Positions 11,050-24,493 of a stretch of DNA of 64,000 nt are shown here, one piece after another. Position 1 is the stretch's first letter. Each line of letters starts with the position of its first letter. A program made the translations under genes and the position numbers. Source of the stretch: Chaunax sp. Z400 (lineage: Eukaryota; Chordata; Actinopteri; Lophiiformes; Chaunacidae); NCBI GenBank assembly GCA_037577475.1, contig JBAGJB010000204.1, forward strand, positions 29,897 to 93,896, read 5' to 3'. The notes under the pieces are model-generated. The model was not told where the DNA came from, made no database searches, and worked only from the letters and a program-made list of their open reading frames with translations.

Positions 11050-13278
11050 CAGCTGGAGTAAAAAACACACATGCACGCACACACAGCTGGAGTAAAAAAC
11101 ACACACACACAAGCACACACAGCTGGAGTAAAAAACACACACATGCACACGCACACACAGCTGGAGTAAAAAACACACACACGCACACACAGCTGGAGTA
11201 AAAAACACACACACACACACAAAGCTGGAGTAAAAAACACGCACACGCACACACAGCTGGAGTAAAAAACACACACACGCACACGCACACACAGCTGGAG
11301 TAAAAAACACACACACGTACACGCACACAGCTGGAGTAAAAAACACACACACACATACGCACACGCACACACAGCTGGAGTAAAAAACACACACACGCAC
11401 ACACAGCTGGACTAAAAAACACACACACGTACACGCACACACAGCTGGAGTAAAAAACACACACACACATACGCACACGCACACACAGCTGGAGTTAAAA
11501 ACACACACACGCACACACAGCTGGAGTAAAAACACACACACACACACGCACACACAGCTGGAGTAAAAAACACACACACGCACACACAGCTGGAGTAAAA
11601 AACACACACACACACGCACACGCACACACAGCTGGAGTAAAAAACACACACACACACGCACACAAACGCACACCTGGAGTAAAGAACACACACACGCACA
11701 CACAGCTGGAGTAAAAAACACACACACACACGCTCACGCACACACAGCTGGAGTAAAAAACACACACACATACGCACACAAACACACACCTGGAGTAAAA
11801 CACACACACACACACGCACACACAGCTGGAGTAAAAAACACACACACGCACACACATAGCTGGAGTAAAAAACACACACACACACACGCGCACACACAGC
11901 TGGAGTAAAAAACACACACACACACACGCACAGCTGGAGGAAAAAACACACACACACACACACGCACACAGCTGGAGGAAAACACACACACACACACACA
12001 CACACGCGCACGCACGCACACACAGCTGGAGTAAAAAACACACACGCACACACACACAGCTGGAGTAAAAAACACACACACACACACACACACGCACACA
12101 GCTGGAGTAAAAAACACAAACACGCACACACAGCTGGAGTAAAAAACACACACACACACGCACACACAGCTGGATTAAAACACACACACACATGCACGCA
12201 CACACAGCTGGAGTAAAAAACACACACACACAAGCACACACAGCTGGAGTAAAAAACACACACATGCACACGCACACACAGCTGGAGTAAAAAACACACA
12301 CACGCACACACAGCTGGAGTAAAAAACACACACGCACACACAGCTGGAGTAAAAAACACACACACACACACAAAGCTGGAGTAAAAAACACACACACGCA
12401 CACGCACACACAGCTGGAGTAAAAAACACACACACGCACACGCACACACAGCTGGAGTAAAAAACACACACACGTACACGCACACAGCTGGAGTAAAAAA
12501 CACACACACACATACGCACACGCACACACAGCTGGAGTAAAAAACACACACACGCACACACAGCTGGAGTAAAAAACACACACACACATACGCACACGCA
12601 CACACAGCTGGAGTAAAAAACACACACACGTACACGCACACACAGCTGGAGTAAAAAACACACACACACATACGCACACGCACACACAGCTGGAGTAAAA
12701 AACACACACACGCACACACAGCTGGAGTAAAAACACACACACACACACGCACACGCACACACAGCTGGAGTAAAAAACACACACACGCACACACAGCTGG
12801 AGTAAAAAACACACACACACACGCACACGCACACACAGCTGGAGTAAAAAACACACACACACACGCACACAAACGCACACCTGGAGTAAAGAACACACAC
12901 ACGCACACACAGCTGGAGTAAAAAACACACACACACACGCTCACGCACACACAGCTGGAGTAAAAAACACACACACATACGCACACAAACACACACCTGG
13001 AGTAAAACACACACACACACACGCACACACAGCTGGAGTAAAAAACACACACACGCACACACATAGCTGGAGTAAAAAACACACACACACACACGCGCAC
13101 ACACAGCTGGAGTAAAAAACACACACACACACACGCACAGCTGGAGGAAAAAACACACACACACACACACGCACACAGCTGGAGGAAAACACACACACAC
13201 ACACACACACACGCGCACGCACGCACACACAGCTGGAGTAAAAAACACACACGCACACACACACAGCTGGAGTAAAAA

Positions 13279-13310
<32 letters not shown>

Positions 13311-16300
13311 CTGGAGTAAAAAACACAAACACGCACACACAGCTGGAGTAAAAAACACACACACACACGCACACACAGCTGGATTAAAACACACACACAC
13401 ACGCACACGCACACACAGCTGGAGTAAAAAACACACACACGCACACGCACACACAGCTGGAGTAAAAAACACACACGCACACACAGCTGGACTAAAAATC
13501 ACACACACACGCACACACAGCTGGAGTAAAAAACACACACACGCACACACAGCTGGAGTAAAAAACACACACACACACGCACACGCACACACAGCTGGAG
13601 TAAAAAACACACACACACGCACACAAACACACACCTGAAGTAAAGAACACACACACGCACATGCACACAAACACACAGCTGGAGTAAAAAACACACACGC
13701 ACACACAGCTGGAGTAAAAAACACACACGCACACAGCTGGAGTAGAAAACACACACACACGCACACACAGCTGGAGTAAAAAACACACACACAGCTGGAG
13801 TAAAAAACACACACGCACACACAGCTGGAGTAAAAAACACACACACACGCACACGCACACACAGCTGGAGTAAAAAACACACACACGCACACGCACACAC
13901 AGCTGGAGTAAAAAACACACACACACGCACACGCACACACAGCTGGAGTAAAAAACACGCACACGCACACACAGCTTGAGTAAAAAACACACACACGCAC
14001 ACGCACACACAGCTGGAGTAAAAAACACACACGCGCACACACAGCTGGAGTAAAAAACACACACACGCGCACACAGCTGGAGTAAAAATCACACAAGCAC
14101 ACACAGCTGGAGTAAAAAACACACACACAAGCACACGCACACACAGCTGGAGTAAAAAACACACACACGCACACGCACACACAGCTGGAGTAAAAATCAC
14201 ACACGCACACACAGCTGGAGTAGTAAACACAAACACGCACACGCACACACAGCTGGAGTAAAAAACACACACACGCACACGCACACAAAGCTGGAGTAAA
14301 AAACACACACACCCACACGCACACACAGCTGGAGTAGTAAACACAAACACGCACACGCACACACAGCTGGAGTAACAAACACACACACGCACACACAGCT
14401 GGAGTAAAAAACACACACACGCACACACAGCTGGAGTAGTAAACACAAACACGCACACGCACACACAGCTGGAGTAACAAACACACACACGCACACACAG
14501 CTGGAGTAAAAAACACACGCACACACAGCTGGAGTAAAAATCACACACACGCGCACACAGCTGGAGTACAAATCACACACACACGCACACGCACACACAG
14601 CTGGAGTAAAAAACACAAACACACGCACACGCACACACAGCTGGAGTAAAAAACACAAACACACGCGCACACACAGCTGGAGTAAAAGACACACACACAC
14701 GCACACGCACACAGCTGGAGTAAAAACACACACACGCACACACAGCTGGAGTAAAAAACACACACGCACACACAGCTGGAGTAGAAAACACACACACACG
14801 CGCACACACAGCTGGAGTAAAAAACACACACACGCACACGCACACACAGCTGGAGTAAAAAACACACACACAGCTGTAGTAAAAAACACACACACCCACA
14901 CGCACACACAGCTGGAGTAAAAAACACACACACAAGCACACAGCTGGAGTAAAAAACACACACACGCACACGCACACAGCTAGAGTAAAAAACACACACA
15001 CGCACACAGCTGGAGTGAAAAAACACACACGCACACACAGCTGGAGTAAAAAACACACACACACACGCACACACAGCTGGATTAAAACACACACACACAC
15101 GCACACGCACACACAGCTGGAGTAAAAAACACACACACGCACACGCACACACACCTGGAGTAAAGAACACACACACGCACATGCACACAAACACACAGCT
15201 GGAGTAAAAAACACACACGCACACACAGCTGGAGTAAAAAACACACACGCACACAGCTGGAGTAGAAAACACACACACACGCACACACAGCTGGAGTAAA
15301 AAACACACACACAGCTGGAGTAAAAAACACACACGCACACACAGCTGGAGTAAAAAACACACACACACGCACACGCACACACAGCTGGAGTAAAAAACAC
15401 ACACGCACACACAGCTGGACTAAAAAACACACACACACGCACACACAGCTGGAGTAAAAAACACACACACGCACACACAGCTAGAGTAAAAAACACACAC
15501 ACACACGCACACGCACACACAGCTGGAGTAAAAAACACACACACACGCACACAAACACACACCTGGAGTAAAGAACACACACACGCACATGCACACAAAC
15601 ACACAGCTGGAGTAAAAAACACACACGCACACACAGCTGGAGTAAAAAACACACACACACACACAGCTGGAGTAAAAAACACACACACACGCACACGCAC
15701 ACACAGCTGGAGTAAAAAACACACACACGCACACGCACACGCACACACAGCTGGAGTAAAAAACACACACACACGCACACGCACACACAGCTGGAGTAAA
15801 AAACACGCACACGCACACACAGCTTGAGTAAAAAACACACACACGCACACGCACACACAGCTGGAGTAAAAAACACACACGCGCACACACAGCTGGAGTA
15901 AAAAACACACACACGCGCACACAGCTGGAGTAAAAATCACACAAGCACACACAGCTGGAGTAAAAAACACACACACACGCACACGCACACGCACACACAG
16001 CTGGAGTAAAAAACACACACACGCACACGCACACACAGCTGGAGTAAAAATCACACACGCACACACAGCTGGAGTAGTAAACACAAACACGCACACGCAC
16101 ACAAAGCTGGAGTAAAAAACACACACACCCACACGCACACACAGCTGGAGTAGTAAACACAAACACGCACACGCACACACAGCTGGAGTAACAAACACAC
16201 ACACGCACACACAGCTGGAGTAAAAAACACACACACGCACACACAGCTGGAGTAGTAAACACAAACACGCACACGCACACACAGCTGGAGTAACAAACAC

Positions 16301-18609
16301 ACACACGCACACACAGCTGGAGTAAAAAACACACGCACACACAGCTGGAGTAAAAATCACACACACGCGCACACAGCTGGAGTACAAATCACACACACAC
16401 GCACACGCACACACAGCTGGAGTAAAAAACACAAACACACGCACACGCACACACAGCTGGAGTAAAAAACACAAACACACGCGCACACACAGCTGGAGTA
16501 AAAGACACACACACACGCACACGCACACAGCTGGAGTAAAAACACACACACGCACACACAGCTGGAGTAAAAAACACACACGCACACACAGCTGGAGTAG
16601 AAAACACACACACACGCGCACACACAGCTGGAGTAAAAAACACACACACGCACACGCACACACAGCTGGAGTAAAAAACACACACACAGCTGTAGTAAAA
16701 AACACACACACCCACACGCACACACAGCTGGAGTAAAAAACACACACGCACACAGCTGGAGTAAAAAAACACACGCACACACAGCTGGAGTAAAACACAC
16801 ACGCACACACAGCTGGAGTAAAAATCACACACACACGCACACAGCTGGAGTAAAAATCACACACACGCACACAGCTGGAGTAAAAATCACACACACACGC
16901 ACACAGCTGGAGTAAAAATCACACACACGCACACAGCTGGAGTAAAAATCACACACACGCACACAGCTGGAGTATAAATCACACACGCACCTACAGCTGG
17001 AGTAAAAAACAAACACGCACACACACACACAGCTGGAGTAAAAAACACACACACGCACACGCACACACACACACAGCTGGAGTAAAAAACACACACACGC
17101 ACACGCACACAGAGCTGGGGTAAAAAACACACACACGCACACACAGCTGGAGTAAAAAACACACACACGCACACACAGCTGGAGTAAAAAACACACACAC
17201 GCACACGCACACACAGCTGGAGTAAAAAACACACACACGCACACACAGCTGGAGTAAAAAACACACACACGCACACACAGCTGGAGTAAAAAACACACAC
17301 ACGCACACGCACACAAAGCTGGAGTAAAAAACACACACACGCACACGCACACAAAGCTGGAGTAAAAAACACACACACGCACACGCACACAGAGCTGGGG
17401 TAAAAAACACACACACGCACACGCACACACAGCTGGAGTAAAAAACACACACACGCACACGCACACACAGCTGGAGTAAAAAACACAAACACGCACACAG
17501 CTAGAGTAAAAAACACACACACGCACACAGCTGGAGTAAAAAAACACACACACGCGCACACAGCTGGAGTAAAACACACACGCGCACACAGCTGGAGTAA
17601 AACACACACACACAGCTGGAGTAAAAATCACACACGCACACACAGCTGGAGTAAAAAACACACACACGCACACAGCTGGAGTAAAACACACGCACACAGC
17701 TGGAGTAAAAATCACACACGCACACAGCTGGAGTAAAAATCACACACGCACACAGCTGGAGTAAAAAACACACACACGCGCACGCAGCTGGAGTAAAAAA
17801 CACACACACACGCACGCGCACACAAAGCTGGAGTAAAAAACACACACACGCACAAGCACACACAGCTGGAGTAAAAAACACACACACGCACACACAGCTG
17901 GAGTAAAAATCACACACACGCACACGCACACAGCTGTAGTAAAAATCACCACACGCACACAGCTGGAGTAAAAATCACACACGCACCTACAGCTGGAGTA
18001 AAAAACACACACACGCACACACACACACAGCTGGAGTAAAAAACACACACACGCACACACAGCTGGAGTAAAAAACACACACACGCACACGCACACGCAC
18101 ATACAGCTGGAGTAAAAAACACACACACGCACACGCACACAGAGCTGGAGTAAAAAACACACACACGCACACACAGCTGGAGTAAAAAACACACACACGC
18201 GCACGCACACACAGCTGGAGTAAAAACACACACGCACACGCACACGCACACAGCTGGAGTTAAAACCCCACACACGCGCACACACAGCTGGAGTAAAAAA
18301 CACACACGCACACGCACACAGCTGGAGTAAAAAACACACACGCACACGCACACAGCTAGAGTAAAAAACACACACACGCACACACAGCTGGAGTAAAAAA
18401 CACACACGCACACACAGCTGGAGTAAAAACACACACACACGCACACAGCTGGAGTAAAAAACACACACACACACGCACACACAGCTGGAGTAAAAACACA
18501 CACACGCACACGCACACACAGCTGGAGTAAAAAACACAGACACGCACACAAGCACACACAGCTGGAGTAAAAAACACACGCGCACACAGCTGGAGTCAAA
18601 ACACACACG
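11050..18609. repeat. CA-rich satellite with CAGCTGGAGTAAAAAA core, copy 1
   Basis: About 7.5 kb of units of roughly 25-60 bp. Each has an almost invariant core CAGCTGGAGTAAAAAA (sometimes AAATC or AGTAGTAAA) and a variable tail of CA dinucleotides interrupted by CG steps (CACACGCACACGCACACA). Higher-order repeats are visible: the stretch around 11730-12170 recurs 1208 bp later, and 13500-14960 recurs about 1816 bp later. Each core holds the palindrome CAGCTG. The long Cys/Val frames on the minus strand arise because GTGTGC tracts lack stops; they are not proteins. The array lies in the intron just upstream of the first recognised kinesin exon. Confidence 0.97.
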
Positions 18610-18722
18610 AAAACACAAACACACAAACACAAACACACAAACACACAAACACACAAACACAAACACACAAACACACAAACACAAACACACAAACACACAA
18701 ACACAAACACACAAAGACACAA
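18606..18722. repeat. ACAAACACA short tandem repeat
   Basis: Runs of ACACAAACAC with about 6-14-bp periodicity close the CA satellite on its right side. The same tract, shorter, ends the second copy at about 43131-43222. Confidence 0.9.
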
Positions 18723-18758
18723 TGATCTGTATCTCATCATCTTTCATCTGTATTATAG

Positions 18759-21700
18759 GTATTTTGTCGTATTCGTCCGGTTTTGGAACAACTTGAATCT
18801 GTGGAGTTTTGCGACACCTCTACAGTTCTGATGGCTGACCGGAATGCCCCTGGCGTTACCGGAAATGAGCAGCGCGAAAAGGTTGGTGTAAATTCTATAC
18901 AGGCTGTCAGTGATTTCTGTTCATGGCATCATTGTTTGATTGTGTTTTACTTTGTGTTCTATATGGATGCAGTACTACACATTCTCCGGGGTATTTGGCA
19001 GTGGTGCCAGTCAGGAGGACGTGTTTGAGGACGTGGCCAAACCGCTGGTTCAGGACCTCATTCATCGGAAGAATGGTGAGTTTTCTGAGCCATAAAATGT
19101 ACATTTTATTCTCTCTAGTGTTGGAAGCATATTAGTTGATCAGGTGATGATAGGTTTTGATAACGTTAATCTAGAGGTTGACTGATTTTTACAGGCAGAT
19201 ATAATAAGGATAGTTTAGAGCAGGAAAAGCCCAGAGCTTCTGCTTCAGCCACAAGCCAAAGGTTTTTTGATTGATTGATTGAGATGTTTATTTCGAATAC
19301 GTAAAGATAGTGGACATAATATTTACAGACAGTGAAAAGCATAAAGCAAGAAATGTAAAACACTTGACTTGTTTACATATTCGAAAAGGAGTGAGAAGAA
19401 GTCCAAACTAATTCAATCCCACCCCTTCTCCATAACTCATTGATTGTATTACTATACTATATTATTATATTATACTATATTATATTTTATTATACTATAT
19501 TATATATACTATTAAACAATACATGTATGTAATATAATATCCAGTATATATAATATTTAATATCATATAAAATATAATGAATAATATACACTATGGTGAT
19601 TATACCTTATTATTCTATACATATATTATACATACACACATAAATGCACCTACAACACATATTTACACCAACTCAAATATCTTACAACTTTACATTATCA
19701 TTTATATAAAAAGAGGAAGATACACTAAGAAAGAATAAATATTAAGTAACCAAATAAATAAACACCCCTGTAAACACCTGGTGATTTTCAAACCCTGCAT
19801 TCATCCCTGTACCTGGTGAAAATCATGTATCATGGACATTGCTTTAACTCCACACTAAAACTGTTCCATTGTTTCACTCCACAGATTGATACACAAAAAC
19901 TTTTCCTGGTTGTACGAATACTGTAAATTTTGAAATTGAATTTTCCCCTTAAATTATAACCCCCCCTCTCGATCACTGAACAGTTTTTGAATGTTTCTTG
20001 GTAGTAGGTTGTTTTTAGCCTTGAACAATATTTGTGCTGTTTGATATTCCACAATATCTGTAAATTGTAATAATTTGGACTGTAGAATAATGCAGTGGTG
20101 TGTTCCAGATAACCAACATTGTGAATGACCCGTATTGCTCTTTTTTGGAGTATTGATAGTGAATGTAATGAACTTTTGTAGTTGTTGCCCCAAATCCCTG
20201 CACAGTAATTTAAATATGGTAAAACTAGTGAACAGTATAGAATGTGGACTGACTTCTGATCTAGAACCTGCTTTGCTTTGTTTATTACTGAAATGCTTCT
20301 TGACAGTTTAGTTTGTACATGTTTAATGTGTGATTTCCAGCTGATTCTATCACCTATAGTTACCCCAAGAAATGTATTTTCATTAACTCTTTCAAGTTCA
20401 GCCCCATTTATCTGTATATGTACATGTGTATTCATAATTTTAGTTAGTATAATATATATAGTTTTATAATCATAAGTATGTTTTATTTTAGCAGCATATA
20501 ATACATTACTTAAGTGTCTCTGTGAAAAGTGGATATAAAGTGGTTGTGATTGTCTGTGTTTATAGGCCTGCTGTTTGCATGTGGTGCGACAGACAGTGGT
20601 AAGACCTACACCTTGATCGGGTCACCCAGTGAACCCGGAATCCTCCCACGAGCACTCGACATGTTGTTCAACAGCATCGACTCACTTCTGACTCGAAAAT
20701 CGGTAAAACCTTCATTAACATTTTGTCTATTTGATCTCTTACAAATACTGTGCACTTTTGGAGTTGGGGGGGGGGCATTTACTTCAAATGTTTTCAATCT
20801 TCATCAGGCGTTCAACCCAGACGGCACACCTGGGCTGTTGTTCAAGAAGGGGAAGGACCTTCTTTTGAAGAGGCAGAAGCCCAACAATCAACGGTCAGTA
20901 CAGAAATGTTTGACTTTCTTAACTATTTATGGTGATAATAGTTCATTAAGATGAGGTGAATTTATAGTTCATGGCCTGCTGTTCATAATGTTGCCTTTCT
21001 TTTGGTTTCTTAGGAACAAGGCTGACCCGGAGCCAGAACAACAATACTGTTACAGTGTGTTCCTGAGGTACTTTGAGATCTACGGTGAATATATCTACGA
21101 TCTCCTGCCTCCAAATGATAAAAAGTAAGAGACAGGATTCAGAGTCAGTGTGTGCATTCTGAATCACAATGCCTGTTTGAATCCAGGTTATCTGTGGTAC
21201 TGGTACCCTCAGTGTGTTTGGATTTGTTGAAATCCAACATTTTTCATCAGAGCTTTGACTGCTTGTCTTACTAAAGCCACACATTGTCTTTTCATAAACT
21301 AGTTTCAGGAAAACTCTGAGTCTCCTTGAAGATCAGCGTAAGCACAAGGGCGCACAAACACAAGTCTTTTCTGCAGAGGATGCTATTCAGGTGTTTAAGA
21401 TAGGTGAGTGGTCATAATAACTATGTTGTTCTGAATACAACAGTATTATATTTTGTCATTGTGTTCCCCTTTATGCAGACTGAATCTAGTTTTGCAAAGT
21501 TTGAAACATTTTAAAATGTATTTTTATTCTTAGTTTTTTTTTGATGATGCTCTTCTCTGTCTCCAGGACAAAAGGAAAGGACAGACGCCCATACGCGTGA
21601 ACCAAAATTCAAACAGTCCCACGCTGTGGTCACTCTGAAGCTGGTCTCTGCACCTATAGACGCTGATGGGAATCTCCTTCCACAGGTGACGTTCACCTCT

Positions 21701-22681
21701 AGTGTTACATATTAAGAGACATTGTTCATTCTTTATGGTGAAATGTTTATTCAAAGAATGAAGGTTCTTGAATTTCACAAAGGATTCCTGTGGCTTTTGA
21801 GTGATACTAACAGTGTGATATTTTATTTTTGCAGCGCGATAATAAGGTGAATGTCAGCCAGCTCTGTATGGTTGACCTGGACGGTACTGAGGCCACCTTA
21901 ACAGGTCAGTGGGTTACTTTCTCTCTTAAGTAAACCATTTCTGTGATCAACTGTCAGTTTGTTCAGAAGCCAATCGTCTCTACTGATGTCTCATTTACAG
22001 AGTGTATGAACACGGACCAGGAGGAACTGTTGAAATATATTACAGCCATGCGTAAGAGCCAGAGGACCGGAAACAAGACGGTTGGTATTTTACAATCTGT
22101 TCATCATATTTAGCTGTTTTATTTGTGTGTATATTAATATTGTAAATATTCTTTTCATCATTGCTAATATTCCAGTAGGCACGATTTCACAGTCTTTATT
22201 TTCTTCCAGACTTTTCCATCAAGTGAAACAACCCTAATGAAGCTGTTCGGCAGCCACTTTGATGGAGAAGGAAATGTTGGGCTGATTGCATGTGTCAGCC
22301 CAAACATTGATCAACATGCTGTAACGAAGGTAGGCCATTTATTTTGCTGTAATTTAAAGTATTGTCTCTAATCTCATTGCTTTCCCTCTGACACATCTGA
22401 GCTATCATCATAACTAATCTCTGAAAACGATGAAAGGTTGACAAGATGGTTCAGGACACTGTCACAGGTTCTGTCCACCACATATATGGATTTACTTCAG
22501 ATTACTGTTGACACTTTGACAGTCAGTTAAAAAGCTGACTTTCAAATCATCAGCATTTGATTTGGATCCCTTCTGTGGCTTTAAGGTCATGAGGAAGTGT
22601 ATTTCTTATAGTTCTCCTGTGTATGTGTTGCAGTGGCTGATGACGTTCGCAGAGGATACCTACAAGGTGACAGTGGTATAG
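18759..22681 (+). CDS. kif23-like: KIF23 (MKLP1)-like kinesin motor domain, degenerate, 5'-incomplete
   Basis: Eleven exons with canonical splice sites join in one open frame of 365 residues: 18759-18881, 18973-19075, 20566-20702, 20808-20893, 21014-21124, 21303-21403, 21567-21685, 21835-21904, 22001-22080, 22210-22329 and 22634-22681 (TAG). KIF23-type kinesins are plus-end motors of the centralspindlin complex in cytokinesis. Landmarks: strand beta-1 VFCRIRPV (residues 1-8), KPLVQDLIHRKNGLLF before the P-loop, P-loop GATDSGKT (82-89), YFEIYGEYIYDLL, APIDADGNLLPQ and HFDGEGNVGLI (326-336). Switch I SSRSH is replaced by FKQSH (235-239), switch II DLAGSE by DLDGTE (274-279), and the alpha-4 region is shortened. 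Neck and coiled coil are absent. The N-terminal exon is not found; the CA satellite fills the upstream intron. Exon 6 has two in-frame acceptors 6 bp apart. Intact frame suggests a retained gene, but ATPase activity is doubtful. Confidence 0.75.
19262..20440 (-). mobile_element. 5'-truncated non-LTR retrotransposon in a kinesin intron, copy 1
   Basis: A minus-strand frame (19830-20435, 201 codons) encodes the C-terminal part of a fish LINE reverse transcriptase: FLGVTIGDRISWKSHIKHV, then SLVLPYLNYCAGIWGN, then an Arg/Lys-rich tail with QKRAIRVI. The catalytic core is missing, so the element is 5'-truncated. On the minus strand its 3' end finishes in a CAAT microsatellite tail (plus strand TTGATTGATTGATTGA near 19268), typical of LINE 3' ends. 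It lies antisense inside the intron between the second and third kinesin exons. Copy 1 has a short internal deletion near 19828 relative to copy 2. Confidence 0.8.
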
Positions 22682-22719
22682 CCTGCTGAAGAACCGATGG
22701 CCAACCCTGGAGAGATAGG

Positions 22720-23358
22720 AAAGGAGTGGTGGTCAGCTCAGAACCTTTCTTCACCCGAGTGTCCAGAACATATGGTCGTAGGTCTGATGACACAACTATA
22801 AAGTCCCACGTGAGCGTTGAAGTCCCCCAGAAGAACTACGGAGTCCCCAGTAGGGGCACCTTGCAACACCCCATCCAAGGACTCCAAGAAGGCTGGGGGA
22901 AACCTCAACGTACAGGCACCGAGCCGGGGGCCTACGAGTAGATCCACACCTGCTCGACGCCTCTCACCATGTGCAACTCAAGCTTGGAATAGAGTACAAC
23001 CCCTCTCGGGGAGCTTGGCTCCAGAACCCGTGCCATGTGTTGAGATGAGCCCGACTATATCCAGCGGCTAGTCTAGCCGGTATCTCTCAACCTCATGCAC
23101 CAGCTCGGGTTCTTTCCCCGCCAGAGTGGTGATATTCCATGTTCCCAAAGCCAGTTTTGGCAGCGGGGGATCGGTGCGGCAGGGCCTCCGCGCTTGTCTG
23201 CCAACCCATCTACATCGCACCGGACCGCTTTTAGTCTGGCCTGTCACCTAGGACCAATATGCCATGGGAGACCCTATCAGGGGCAAATTGCCCACGGACA
23301 ACACAGCTTCCTAGGACAATTCGGGCTCTCAAACCCATCCACCACAATAATTATATAG
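22720..23358 (-). mobile_element. Non-LTR retrotransposon 5' region and endonuclease fragment, copy 1
   Basis: On the minus strand, reading from 23358 to 22720, a GC-rich leader is followed by GTWN-like and GKEPELVHEVERYRLD-like blocks and then by PTGDSVVLLGDFNAHVG (plus positions about 22800-22855). The last is the catalytic GDFN block of the apurinic endonuclease domain of LINEs, often annotated in fish as 'craniofacial development protein 2-like'. Stops and frame changes separate the blocks, and the reverse transcriptase is absent. It begins 40 bp after the kinesin stop codon, in antisense orientation. Confidence 0.75.
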
Positions 23359-23615
23359 ACAAAAAAAAAAAGAATAAAGCCATATTAAAATGTAAAACTA
23401 GAGTTCTGACAATATTCTTTATAATTCATTTCATTTAATTCATTATTTTTAGAGTAATAAAGTCAAATTAATTTTTCCAAACATTTCCATTTTCAGTTGC
23501 TATAGCTGTTCTAGCTTTATAGTGCAAAGTGACCTGAAGTTGCAGCTACGTTTATAGAGTGTAAGCCTACCCGCCGTACTGCAGCTCAGGTACAAGCAGG
23601 AAGAGTAGGTAATTA

Positions 23616-24158
23616 AGGTAATTAAGCTAATTATTGGAAATTGAACAACTCTCTTCTTAAACATGAGGAAGTCAAAATAAAAATTGCGCACATAGTTACA
23701 AAGCTATGTATGGTGATATGATATAGGCTTCGCCAGAATGAGAAGGTTGTAATAGTCCTGGGTCTGAAATCACAGGTCGGGAACAACGTGTCTGATGTTG
23801 CAGGTCTGAGACTGCATCTCTTTTTCTTTTCAGTGGCCCAAAATAGATCAGTTCTTCCTCCATTTGGAGTTAAAGAGCTAAAATCACTTCATATAGCCAT
23901 GATTTCTGATGACATATTATCCACTTTTTGCGTTTTTGGTTTTTGAGGGAGCCGGTCCGCGGTTGCGGGTCCGAAATCCCGGGTCCAAATTCCGAAATCC
24001 CGGGTCCAAAGTCCCAGGTGCGAAATCCCTAATGAACCTCACTATAGCAGAGCTTTGTCCAGACTTTGTTTCTTCCCTCTGCAGGCCTGACATTTGAATC
24101 AGCTTTGTTTGTCATTACCAAAGACTGACTGTTTCATTCAAGATTTATTTGCTTTAAA
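23616..24158 (+). repeat. Module with CCCGGGTCC(A/G)AA mini-repeats, copy 1
   Basis: Block shared by 33058-33621 and about 45976-46533. Near 23967-24030 it holds several short direct repeats of the type TCCGAAATCCCGGGTCCAAA. A related word (AATCCCGGGTCAGGAATCGC) appears at 26245-26265 beside the satellite seed. No protein is recognised; the 60-codon frames differ between copies. It is probably a dispersed or segmentally copied non-coding module. Confidence 0.7.
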
Positions 24159-24249
24159 ATATTGAATCATCACAAGGGAGTTCTCCTTGAAGCCATACAG
24201 ACATCATATTGTCTTCAGTCCACACAAACATAAATGCAGTTTACCTCAG

Positions 24250-24251
<2 letters not shown>

Positions 24252-24314
<63 letters not shown>
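24252..24314. repeat. (TA)n microsatellite, copy 1
   Basis: About 31 TA units. The orthologous site in copy 2 (46627-46648) has about 11 units. Confidence 0.95.
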
Positions 24315-24318
<4 letters not shown>

Positions 24319-24493
24319 GTGCCTTTTTAATTTGTCTGTTATTGATCTATGGATCAGTTTTTTGTAAAGAACTTGCCTTACTTTTCTGTCTTTATATTTT
24401 TGTGCCACTGTTTATCAAAATGGACTGTCTGTTTTTAGTGTCAATGAATTGTTCAGGATTTTTATTTGAATGGTGTATCAGTGTTTTCATGTT

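Noticed and set aside
10956..18747. Cys/Val-rich minus-strand ORFs up to 1036 codons in the CA satellite
   Set aside because: GTGTGC tracts lack stops; several overlapping frames are open together and none has a start context or splice structure.
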